Source of the DNA: Cyanidium caldarium
Lineage: Eukaryota > Rhodophyta > Bangiophyceae > Cyanidiales > Cyanidiaceae
Assembly (NCBI GenBank): GCA_026184775.1
Contig: JANCYW010000006.1
Location: 124,001 to 188,000 of the forward strand
Length of the DNA: 64,000 nucleotides
Direction: 5' to 3'
Positions 56,799 to 64,000 of this stretch are shown in pieces (position 1 is the stretch's first letter; the number at the start of each line of letters is the position of its first letter). Made by a program: the position numbers and the translations under genes. The notes beneath the pieces are model-generated. The model worked only from the letters and a program-made list of their open reading frames with translations. It made no database searches and had not been told where the DNA came from.

Positions 56799-56840
56799 CC
56801 TTCAGCACGCCCCAGTGATCACCCGCGGAAGCGCCCCGCC

Positions 56841-57104
56841 CTACTCGGCCTGCTGCTGAAACTGCCACTCCTGTCGACACAGCGGGCACTGACCGCGCGA
56901 GTTGGCCGACGCCAACCATTTCAGTATACAGTGCAAGTGGAACGGGTGCGTGCACTGCCCTATGGCCAGCGGGCAGCCGTCGCCGGGAAGTTTGCAGTCG
57001 GTGCAGGTCGCGTCAAACGGCAGCCGACAGATGCCGCAGGTGTCGTCGCTCGCGTTCCACGTCCACGCCGCCACCAGACGCGCCCCCAAAATCTCACAAC
57101 GCAT
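56841..57104 (-). CDS. Anaphase-promoting complex subunit 11 (APC11 RING-H2)
   Basis: Catalytic RING subunit of the APC/C ubiquitin ligase. 87 aa (human 84). Reads VAAWTWNASDDTCGICRLPFDATCTDCKLPGDGCPLAIGQCTHPFHLHCILKWL...CPLCRQEW. The phrase TCGICRxxF, the extra zinc cysteines (CTDCK...GDxCP) and the final CPxCRQEWxF separate APC11 from Rbx1/Roc1. The start at 57104 gives MRCEILGARLVAAWTW, the right length. Compact gene pair with TGS1 downstream (42 bp). Divergent from proline iminopeptidase. Confidence 0.95.
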   Translation of the reverse strand: MRCEILGARLVAAWTWNASDDTCGICRLPFDATCTDCKLPGDGCPLAIGQCTHPFHLHCILKWLASANSRGQCPLCRQEWQFQQQAE

Positions 57105-57383
57105 GCGCGATGAGGAATACGGGAAGAGCAAGATCGAGGTCGAGTGGCGTGCCGACCAAACACACCACAACGCGGTCGTTTGCGTCGATCTCCGGGCTTC
57201 CCTCCAGCTCGCACCCGCTCTCCGTCCACCGCCATTTCCGATCGATGCACCGCGCGAGTTCGACGCCCACTTCCGCGTTACCACCCGGACGGTCGAGGGC
57301 AGTGCGTGCCCTGCGCCAGCTTCATCAAGTCTGCCTGCCTCGCGCTCACTCGGCACCACCGGCGGAAGCACTCACTGTTTAGA

Positions 57384-58403
57384 ATGAACACTGCTGACTA
57401 CTCCAGCGCTGCTCAGTCGGCGTTGTACCCGCCGATCCAGCCTTACGACACGGGCATGCTGACGGTGTCGGAACGGCACCGTATCTATTACGAGCAGTGC
57501 GGCAACCCGAACGGGCAGCCAGCACTCTCTTTGCACGGCGGACCGGGCGGCGGGAGTGATCCGAAGCACCGGCGCTTTTTCGATCCACAGCACTATCGCA
57601 TCATCTTGTTCGATCAACGCGGCTGCGGGCGGTCGGTGCCCGCGGCGGAGCTGCGGGAGAACACCACCTGGCACTTGGTGGAGGATATTGGGCGGTTGCG
57701 GCAGCACTTAGGTGTGACGCAGCAGATGTTGGTGTTTGGCGGCTCGTGGGGATCGACGCTGGCGCTGGCGCTGGCGGAGACGCATCCGGAATGGGTGTCG
57801 GCGCTGGTCTTGCGCGGCGTGTTCACCTTGCGCCGCCGCGAGCTAGAGTGGTTTTATGAAGGTGGTGGTGCGGACCACATCTACGCAGATGCTTGGGAGA
57901 GGTTTTTGGAGGTCATACCGCCCGCGGAGCGACACAAACGCCAGGGTAACGCACCAGGCGTCTCGGATCTGATGGGCGCCTATTATCGACGACTGACGTC
58001 GGACGACCCGGCGGTGCGCCTCGCAGCTGCCCGCGCCTGGAGCACTTGGGAGGCGGCCACTTCGCACCTGCGCAGCGACCCGGATGCTATCGCCAAGTAC
58101 AGCAAGGACCGGTTTGCAGAGGGTTTCGCTCGCATCGAATGCCACTACTTTGTGCACGGTGGCTTTTTCGAACGCGACGGCTGGCTGTTGGAAGAGGCGC
58201 AGTGCGCGCGCATCCGGCATCTACCGTGCGTGATTGTACAGGGTCGATATGATATTGTGTGTCCGTTCGAGACGGCCTGGCTGCTGAAGAAGCGCCTGCC
58301 CGATGCGGAATTCTTCTTGGTGGAAGATGCGGGCCATTCCGCCCACGAGCCGGGCATCGAAAAGCAATTGCTGGCCGCTACGGACCGCCTCCGAGGACTA
58401 TAA
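57384..58403 (+). CDS. Proline iminopeptidase (S33 family)
   Basis: Alpha/beta hydrolase that removes N-terminal proline. 339 aa; bacterial and plant enzymes are about 315-380. Motifs: IYYEQCGNPNGQPALSLHGGPGGG (oxyanion hole), FDQRGCGRS, nucleophile in GGSWGSTLAL (S121), the acid in VQGRYDIVCP and the base His in EDAGHSAHEPG. The cap domain contains WFYEGGGADHIYADAWERF and WSTWEAATSHL, specific for PIP. The ATG at 57384 is the first in frame. No obvious targeting leader, so probably cytosolic. The kinase gene follows on the same strand 395 bp later. Confidence 0.95.
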   Translation: MNTADYSSAAQSALYPPIQPYDTGMLTVSERHRIYYEQCGNPNGQPALSLHGGPGGGSDPKHRRFFDPQHYRIILFDQRGCGRSVPAAELRENTTWHLVEDIGRLRQHLGVTQQMLVFGGSWGSTLALALAETHPEWVSALVLRGVFTLRRRELEWFYEGGGADHIYADAWERFLEVIPPAERHKRQGNAPGVSDLMGAYYRRLTSDDPAVRLAAARAWSTWEAATSHLRSDPDAIAKYSKDRFAEGFARIECHYFVHGGFFERDGWLLEEAQCARIRHLPCVIVQGRYDIVCPFETAWLLKKRLPDAEFFLVEDAGHSAHEPGIEKQLLAATDRLRGL

Positions 58404-58798
58404 AAGCGCAGGAGTGGACATGGCAAGGCGTCACTCGCATTTCCCTGTTCGCTGCTCTTTTCCGCTGCGAGCTTCAGACGATGCGAGGGCGCTATTCAAG
58501 CACTCCCAGCGTATTCTCGTTTCCGTTCCGTCCCCAACGTGTTGCTCTCCGCCCTCCGCACCGACACGCACCTCGTCGCTTTCTCTCACGGCACCCTCAC
58601 TCGCGCAGACAGCCACTGCGGATCCGCGGTTCCGCGATTCGCGGTTCCCTTCGCTGCGCCGCGACCGTCTGCAACAGCCGTCTGCGTGCCAACGGCCGCC
58701 GACTCCAGGGCTATCAGCACGGCACGAGGTCGTTGCCGCGCGCACCCCGAAGTGCGCTCGCGTTGAATCGCTCTGAGGCGGCGGACACTTGGCCCAAA
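58404..58798. other. Intergenic, 5' of the kinase gene
   Basis: The kinase frame is open upstream through this region with further ATGs (for example near 58479), but the composition (Ser/Arg/Pro-rich, no homology) suggests UTR and promoter. No separate gene recognised. Confidence 0.5.
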
Positions 58799-61700
58799 AT
58801 GTTTCCACGGCGACCGGGCGACGCTGGCGCCGGTGCCGCAGACGTCCGCAGGCGGGAGTCAGCCAGGAGTGGCACTGCCGGCCGGCGGGTGGGTAGTCCG
58901 CGGGACGCGTCACCGCGCACTCCGCTACGGCCCACCGGAGGCATTGCGGTGGCAGCACCGGCGCCATTCACGGGCAGCACCCCGCCGGGCTCGGCCGGCC
59001 ACAACACCGCCCACCCGGTGCACCGTCCCAAACACAACACCGAGGTGAAGACGCTGTGTGACCCGCAGGGCAACGTGCTGTACTACCTGGGGGAGCAGCT
59101 GGGGCGCGGTGCGTACGGAGCGGTGTACAAAGCTATCGAGATCAGCACCGGCTACTTTGTGGCGGTGAAACAGATCCCCACGCAGCACATGGGCGTGCGC
59201 GAGCAGGAGGCGGTCACCAACGAGATCGAGCTGCTATCCAAACTGAACCACTTCAACATCGTCAAGTACTCCACGGTGCTGCGCAACGAGGGCTGCATCT
59301 CCATCGTCACCGAGTTTATGGAGTCGGGCTCGCTGGCGGCCACGTTGCGGCGCTTCGGGCCGCTGCCCGAACCGCTCATCGCCTGGTACATCATCCAGTC
59401 GCTCAAGGGACTGGCGTATCTGCACGAGCAGGGTGTGATCCACCGGGATATCAAAGGCGCCAATATTCTGTTGAACAAGCGCGCTTTCGTCAAGCTGGCC
59501 GATTTCGGCGTGGCCACCAAGCTGATGGGGGTGGGTGCAGACGGATTGTGGGGCGCCTCCGCCGGCAACCGCGAGGTGGACCAGTCGGTACCCACTGTGG
59601 TCGGCACGCCGTACTGGATGGCGCCGGAGATCATCGAGATGAGCGGCTTCAGCACCGCCAGTGACATATGGAGCATCGGGTGCACGGTCATCGAGCTGTT
59701 CACCGGCTACCCGCCGTACTACGAGTTGGCGCCGATGTCGGCGCTGTTCCGCATCGTCAGCGACGAGCATCCGCCGCTGCCGCCCAACGTGAGCGACGGC
59801 ATGGCCGATTTCCTGCTCAAATGCTTTCAGAAGAATGCCGAGAAGCGCCCCACGGCCGAGGAGTTGCTCAAGCATCCGTGGCTGGTGAAACGCACCAGCG
59901 AACTGAAGCGGGCGGAGACGCGCTTTCCCGGCGACGGGAGCGATTCCGATGGTACGGAGCGGGTGCCGGCGCCGCGCATGCAAGCGCAGCGGCCGCGGCG
60001 CTCGCCCCAGCAGCCAGTGGGAAATGCACGCCGCGGAGCCGCCACGACTGCGGCAAGCGAGACCCGGGCCGCGCCCGAGTGGCTCGACGCCGACGACCTC
60101 GACCACGTGCCGGCGGTGGAGGATCTCGACGAGGCGCTCGATATGGAGGATTCCGAAGCGGAGATCGAGGAGCGCGGCGGTGCAGGCACTGAGCCGTCGC
60201 CGTCCAGCGCCGCGACCGTCCGCAGTGCCACTGCAGCGCCGAAACCCGCATCCGGCGAGCGCGCCGCCGCCGCCGCGCGCCGCTTGCAGGCCGCTGCCGC
60301 CGAACAGAGGCAGAACGGCGCGCGGTTGCCGCCGGTCATGGACCGCGATGCGCTGTGTCAGTTTGCCGACACCACAGAGACGTACGACGACCTCGGCATC
60401 GAGGACGAGGAGACGTTGCTCGGGCTGTCGGAACGACTGGCCGCCTGGCAGGGGCTGGACACCTCGCCCATTCGCTTGTACTTTCAAGACAGCGAGGAGT
60501 CGTCCGATGACGAGACGGAGGCGGCTCGCACGCCGTCGCCGGACCGAGGCGGCACGCCCGAGCCGCGCGGCCGACGGTCATCGCAAGCACGGCATCACCG
60601 TCGACGCACGCCCATTCCCCGCTCGCAGTGCCGTGGCGGTGCATCGACAGCAACTGCGGCCGTCAGCGATACCGATGACTCGGCGTCGTCGGTGTCGTCT
60701 CTGGAGGAGATCGACGGCACCACCGCCGGCGAACTGCTGGTGGCGCGGTCGCGCGCCGAACGCGGGCTCATCCACCGCCGTTACGGCAACGAAACTCGGC
60801 GGTCACCGCGTCACCGATCCAAACGACCGCAGAGCGCCCGACGCATGCCGCCCGATCGCTACGAGCGGCTGGTGTGGGACGAGATACGCCGCAAGACGTC
60901 GGCGCTGGTGCGAGCCGATCTGACCGACGAGGACTCGCGGCGACGCGCCCTCGAGGCCGCCGCCTCCATCATCGAGCTGTTCCAGGAAGTGCCTCACCAG
61001 CGCCACAACCTCCTGGTGCAGCACCAGCTCATCGCCATTGTGGAGGTGCTGGAGGCGTCCGGAGTCAACGACGAGGCGCTGGTGGAACAGCTGTTGAGCT
61101 TCCTGAACCAAGCCGCCAGTGCGTCGGGCGGCAACGTAGAGGAGAATCGGCAGTTCCGCGACCACCTCTACGTGTCCGGTATCATCCCGTTGCTGGTGGA
61201 GTTCTCCTCACGCAAGTACCGCTTCGGCGTGCGCATGCAGACAGCGTACCTGCTGGCCAACATGCTGGTGCTGGTGAATCCGGCGCGCCCGGAGGCAGAG
61301 GCGACCGCCCGACCGCCCGCCAGTCCCGGCGACCGTCGCTCCGGCGACGATGCGCTGCGGCGACGACCGTCACTGGAACCGTGCGACGTCAAAATGGTGG
61401 AGATGTTCGTGGCGGCGCGCGGCTTGCGCGCCCTGGTGAACCTGCTGGAGGAGGACTACCTCCGCTACCACGAAATGATATCCATCGCGCTGGATGGCAT
61501 GTGGCAAGTGATGAACACCGAGAGGCAACGCCACAAGCACGACTGCTGCCGCATTATGGCGCGCGACGGGGTGTTCGACCGCATCGCCAACGCGCTGCAC
61601 TGGTGCATCCACATGGTGGATCGCCGCAAGCAGGCTGCTGCTACCGAAGCCGCCGCCGAGACGCCCGCCGCGGCCGCCACGCGCTCCAACCGTGATAGCG

Positions 61701-63241
61701 CCTCGACGTACGCCAACTGCCGCCCGCAGCTCACTGCCAAACAGATGGCCCATATAGACGCGTTCGCCGCGCGCCTGGTGGATCTGTGGCTCACCTTCCC
61801 GCCGGCCGATTCGGTGGTGGAAAAGCACATGTCCCGCGAGTCGGTGCTGCGGCCGATTGTGCGCATGATGCCCGCACTGACCGACGAAAAAGACCAGCTT
61901 CATCTGCTGGGCTCGCTGCGCGACCTCTCCGGCCACCAGGAGTCGCATCACGCGCTCAAGGCGGCCGGGGCGATATCGGCCCTGGTGGAGATGTTGGGCG
62001 ATAACGATATGATCAGCGGGCGGGTGATGATCACCCTGTTCAACCTGTGTCGCTTGCGCGGGCCGGTCGAGACGCGGGCTCGGCAGGAAGAGGCGGTGAG
62101 CGCGCAGAACGGCAAGTTGGTGCGCTTTCTGAAGCGCTGCATTGCCGCGTCGCGCGATGCGGCGCATGAACGGCGGCCGAGTCGCGGCGGCGGCAGCAGC
62201 AGCAGCAGCAGCAGTGGCGGTGGTGGTGATGGTGGTGAGCGCCTGCCGGTCATCGAGACCGGCGTCGGCGGTGCGCCTCGCAGCGCCGGCGCCGACAATC
62301 CTCTGCGCGGCTTCGCAGTGGAGATTCTGTGCTCGTTGGATTGCTCCTCGGCGGTCATTCGCCAGGTGTTGTGGTCACACCAGATGATCGACTGGTACGT
62401 GGGCGTGCTGCTGGCCAGCGTGGTGGCTCCCAACGGCGGCAATCGACGCAGCGGCGGGGTTGAATCGGCGGCAGCCTCGTCTTCGTCATCCTCGAGCGAT
62501 ATGGCTTCCGTGCGGGGCCCGATGTTGGTGCCCACCCAGCAAAAGGCACTGCTAGAGGCACTGGTGACCTGGATGCGCAGCAGCGACGCCGAGCGCCGTC
62601 GGGTGGAATCGAGGCTGGTGCCGCCCACGCCGATAACTGCAGCAGCCGCCGCCGCCGCCACCGTCACAACCACCGACGCACAGTCGTACCACCTGGCGGT
62701 GCTGGCCGAGCTGCCCTTCCACAGCAATGCGCCGCACGCGCTGCCCGGCGATGCCAGCGGCGTGCGTTATTATGTGGGCGACAGCGCCGAGTACATCCTC
62801 GGGCCGTACCGAGAGATGATGGAGGAGAGTGGGGCCATGCGCGCCGCCTTGGGCAGTTACCGCGGCGGCGCCTTTTGTCGTAACCTGGCGCATTTGGCGG
62901 CGCAGACCGGCAAGGCGGATGTGCGACGCGAGGCACTGGCGATTCTGTCGTGGGTGATGCGCCGTATGGACCCGCAGGTACTGCCCCTCTTGCAGCAGAT
63001 GGTGGCGTCGGAAAAGAGCATCGTGGTGCGGCCGGAAGTGCAAGCGCTCCTGCAGCGGTTCGGATACGACGCGGGTGGTGAAGGTGAGAAGGAAGCCGCC
63101 GCGGCAGCGGCTCCCAAACCGGTGTCGCTCCGCAATGCCAGCAGCGGGAGCACGACTCCCGTCACCACGGTGCTCAGCGCGCTGCAGTTGGATGCGTCCA
63201 AAGAGGCGCGCCCTCCATCCTTCTCCTCCTCTTCGAGCTGA
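58799..63241 (+). CDS. MAP3K-epsilon/Cdc7-like protein kinase with ARM repeats
   Basis: STE-group Ser/Thr kinase, 1480 aa. After an about 90-residue disordered N-terminus comes the kinase domain (about 96-365): glycine loop GRGAYG (102-107), K124, HRD (215-217), DFG (235-237), GTPYWMAPE (269-277). The opening GQVLYYLGEQLGRGAYGAVYKAIE-type lead and LYHEQGVIHRDIKGANILL-type loop resemble plant MAP3K-epsilon, fungal Cdc7/SepH and Dictyostelium SepA, the septation/cytokinesis kinases. An activation-loop insert of about 20 residues (244-265) is unusual. A long acidic, Ser-rich linker (about 370-660) follows. Then comes an armadillo-like C-terminal half (LVQHQLIAIVEVLEASG, IPLLVEFSSRKYRFGVRMQTAYLLANML, ALVNLLEEDYLRYHEMISIALDG, LHLLGSLRDLSGHQESHHALKAAGAISALVEML), the order seen in MAP3K-epsilon. 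It likely acts in cell division (inference). The start at 58799 is chosen as the nearest upstream ATG. Confidence 0.92.
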   Translation: MFPRRPGDAGAGAADVRRRESARSGTAGRRVGSPRDASPRTPLRPTGGIAVAAPAPFTGSTPPGSAGHNTAHPVHRPKHNTEVKTLCDPQGNVLYYLGEQLGRGAYGAVYKAIEISTGYFVAVKQIPTQHMGVREQEAVTNEIELLSKLNHFNIVKYSTVLRNEGCISIVTEFMESGSLAATLRRFGPLPEPLIAWYIIQSLKGLAYLHEQGVIHRDIKGANILLNKRAFVKLADFGVATKLMGVGADGLWGASAGNREVDQSVPTVVGTPYWMAPEIIEMSGFSTASDIWSIGCTVIELFTGYPPYYELAPMSALFRIVSDEHPPLPPNVSDGMADFLLKCFQKNAEKRPTAEELLKHPWLVKRTSELKRAETRFPGDGSDSDGTERVPAPRMQAQRPRRSPQQPVGNARRGAATTAASETRAAPEWLDADDLDHVPAVEDLDEALDMEDSEAEIEERGGAGTEPSPSSAATVRSATAAPKPASGERAAAAARRLQAAAAEQRQNGARLPPVMDRDALCQFADTTETYDDLGIEDEETLLGLSERLAAWQGLDTSPIRLYFQDSEESSDDETEAARTPSPDRGGTPEPRGRRSSQARHHRRRTPIPRSQCRGGASTATAAVSDTDDSASSVSSLEEIDGTTAGELLVARSRAERGLIHRRYGNETRRSPRHRSKRPQSARRMPPDRYERLVWDEIRRKTSALVRADLTDEDSRRRALEAAASIIELFQEVPHQRHNLLVQHQLIAIVEVLEASGVNDEALVEQLLSFLNQAASASGGNVEENRQFRDHLYVSGIIPLLVEFSSRKYRFGVRMQTAYLLANMLVLVNPARPEAEATARPPASPGDRRSGDDALRRRPSLEPCDVKMVEMFVAARGLRALVNLLEEDYLRYHEMISIALDGMWQVMNTERQRHKHDCCRIMARDGVFDRIANALHWCIHMVDRRKQAAATEAAAETPAAAATRSNRDSASTYANCRPQLTAKQMAHIDAFAARLVDLWLTFPPADSVVEKHMSRESVLRPIVRMMPALTDEKDQLHLLGSLRDLSGHQESHHALKAAGAISALVEMLGDNDMISGRVMITLFNLCRLRGPVETRARQEEAVSAQNGKLVRFLKRCIAASRDAAHERRPSRGGGSSSSSSSGGGGDGGERLPVIETGVGGAPRSAGADNPLRGFAVEILCSLDCSSAVIRQVLWSHQMIDWYVGVLLASVVAPNGGNRRSGGVESAAASSSSSSSDMASVRGPMLVPTQQKALLEALVTWMRSSDAERRRVESRLVPPTPITAAAAAAATVTTTDAQSYHLAVLAELPFHSNAPHALPGDASGVRYYVGDSAEYILGPYREMMEESGAMRAALGSYRGGAFCRNLAHLAAQTGKADVRREALAILSWVMRRMDPQVLPLLQQMVASEKSIVVRPEVQALLQRFGYDAGGEGEKEAAAAAAPKPVSLRNASSGSTTPVTTVLSALQLDASKEARPPSFSSSSS

Positions 63242-63312
63242 TCCCCTAAAAAATTGACACCCCGACTGGCTCGGTATCGCAGCGTCATCATCTACACTCG
63301 CCGCACACCTCC

Positions 63313-64000
63313 TCAAGCTCCCGGTTTGTGCGCCAGACACGCCCACCAATAAGTGTGCGGCGTCTTGACAAACTGCAACGCCGTGAAACCGGCCTCGGTC
63401 AGCAGGCGCTGCAGCATCTCCCGGGTGTACTGTTGGCCCTCGGTCCAATACAACATATCGACGGTGACCATGGCGGTGTCCGCATCGTGCACCAGTTTCT
63501 CGTGCACGATGAGCGTGCCGCCCGGTCGCAGCGCCCGATAGGCGTGCCGCACCAACTGCGCGCCGCAGTGCGAGGGAGGCAGGTGCGGCACCGGTTGCAC
63601 CGGCCAGTCGTGCAGGATCTGCGACAACAGCACATGAGTGTAGGGAGCGGTATAGGCGTCGGCGTAGGCGGTGGCTGCAAACATGTCCCCCGGGCGCGCA
63701 GTGATCTGCGGTGACAGGTGCGCGGCATCGGCCTGCGTGAGCGTCTGCTGAATCATCTCGCGCGCCACCGCACACACCGATGGCATCTCCAACAGCACCG
63801 CCTCGCTATGCAGTGGCGCTCGCCGTATCCACTCCACCGCATAACATCCGCTGCCGCCGCCCACATCCAACAGGCGCGCCGGAGACGAGGTGGCGGATGT
63901 CGAACGAGCATCGTCCGGCCAGAGCACCTGCGCCAGCGCCCGCGCCGGCCCGATGCTGATCGATTGCATCGCCCAGGTGAAGCGCGCACACTGCTCGGCA
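63313..64000 (-). CDS. Class I SAM-dependent O-methyltransferase (5' end outside window)
   Basis: C-terminal catalytic domain of a Methyltransf_2-type O-methyltransferase (plant COMT/acetylserotonin OMT and bacterial relatives). About 229 residues in the window. The frame is open through the window edge (AEQCARFTWAMQSISIGPARALA), so the N-terminal dimerisation domain lies outside. Motifs: SAM loop LLDVGGGSGCYAVEW, LLEMPSVCAVAREMI, ARPGDMFA, LLSQILHDWP with the catalytic-type His, LRPGGTLIVHEKLV, then LLTEAGFTALQFVKT and the terminal YWWACLAHKPG. The substrate is not predictable. Convergent with the kinase gene, 71 bp apart. Confidence 0.88.
   Translation of the reverse strand, partial: AEQCARFTWAMQSISIGPARALAQVLWPDDARSTSATSSPARLLDVGGGSGCYAVEWIRRAPLHSEAVLLEMPSVCAVAREMIQQTLTQADAAHLSPQITARPGDMFAATAYADAYTAPYTHVLLSQILHDWPVQPVPHLPPSHCGAQLVRHAYRALRPGGTLIVHEKLVHDADTAMVTVDMLYWTEGQQYTREMLQRLLTEAGFTALQFVKTPHTYWWACLAHKPGA

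Overview
The window is a gene-dense, GC-rich (by eye above 60% GC), almost intron-free stretch of a eukaryotic nuclear genome. I count 40 protein-coding genes in 64 kb, about 1.6 kb per gene. The content is eukaryotic: translation factor EF-2, condensin CAP-G, CstF-77, Listerin, APC11, clathrin light chain, trimethylguanosine synthase, PP2A B55 and an actin. It is also photosynthetic: a plant-type homogentisate prenyltransferase, plant-type serine/alanine-glyoxylate aminotransferase, NADH-type hydroxypyruvate reductases, FabG, peroxiredoxin Q and a plastid-type M48 peptidase with transit-like leaders. A small unicellular alga of the Archaeplastida fits best. A red alga with a compact genome (cyanidiophycean-like or porphyridiophycean-like) is my first guess, from the near absence of introns and the divergent actin; this is inference. 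I saw no rRNA, tRNA, CRISPR, transposon or virus-like element.

Layout. 1-14.2 kb: PP2A B55 (partial, -), glyoxylate aminotransferase (+), EF-2 (+), peroxiredoxin Q with the only intron I can demonstrate (-), a tetraspanin-like protein (+), two tandem hydroxypyruvate reductases (-,-) and ArgJ (+). 14.2-30.4 kb: CAP-G (+), a polyQ-tailed orphan (-), CstF-77 (-), mitochondrial uL22 (+), a DUF2358-like protein (-), a DDX18/Has1 helicase (+), homogentisate prenyltransferase (+), actin (-) and a secreted Cys-rich orphan (+). 30.5-46.5 kb: SurE (+), a coiled-coil orphan (-), a DUF423/TMEM256 protein (+), PLP homeostasis protein (-), an orphan with a duplicated Cys/His domain (+), Listerin (-), an ABC ATPase plus its UPF0014 membrane partner (+,+) and an ACC-synthase-like aminotransferase (+). 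46.6-64 kb: clathrin light chain (-), ETF-alpha (+), a LYR protein (-), M48 peptidase (+), FabG (-), LRRC57-like (+), BRX1 (-), FAM210/DUF1279 (+), CBP3 (+), TGS1 (-), APC11 (-), proline iminopeptidase (+), MAP3K-epsilon-like kinase (+) and an O-methyltransferase (partial, -).

How the genes relate. Most are unrelated housekeeping genes packed tail-to-tail (0-150 bp gaps, twice with overlapping coding ends) and head-to-head around 200-1100 bp shared promoters. Two local groupings stand out. One is photorespiratory: the aminotransferase that makes hydroxypyruvate lies within 9 kb of two hydroxypyruvate reductases. The other is a STAR1/ALS3 (bacterial FetA/FetB) transporter pair, kept in bacterial order with 54 bp between the genes.

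The most interesting leads are the duplicated Cys/His domain at 35.9-36.4 kb, the operon-like transporter pair, the GC-AG intron, the diverged hydroxypyruvate reductase pair and the divergent actin. Start codons are uncertain wherever a targeting leader is possible; alternatives are given per gene.
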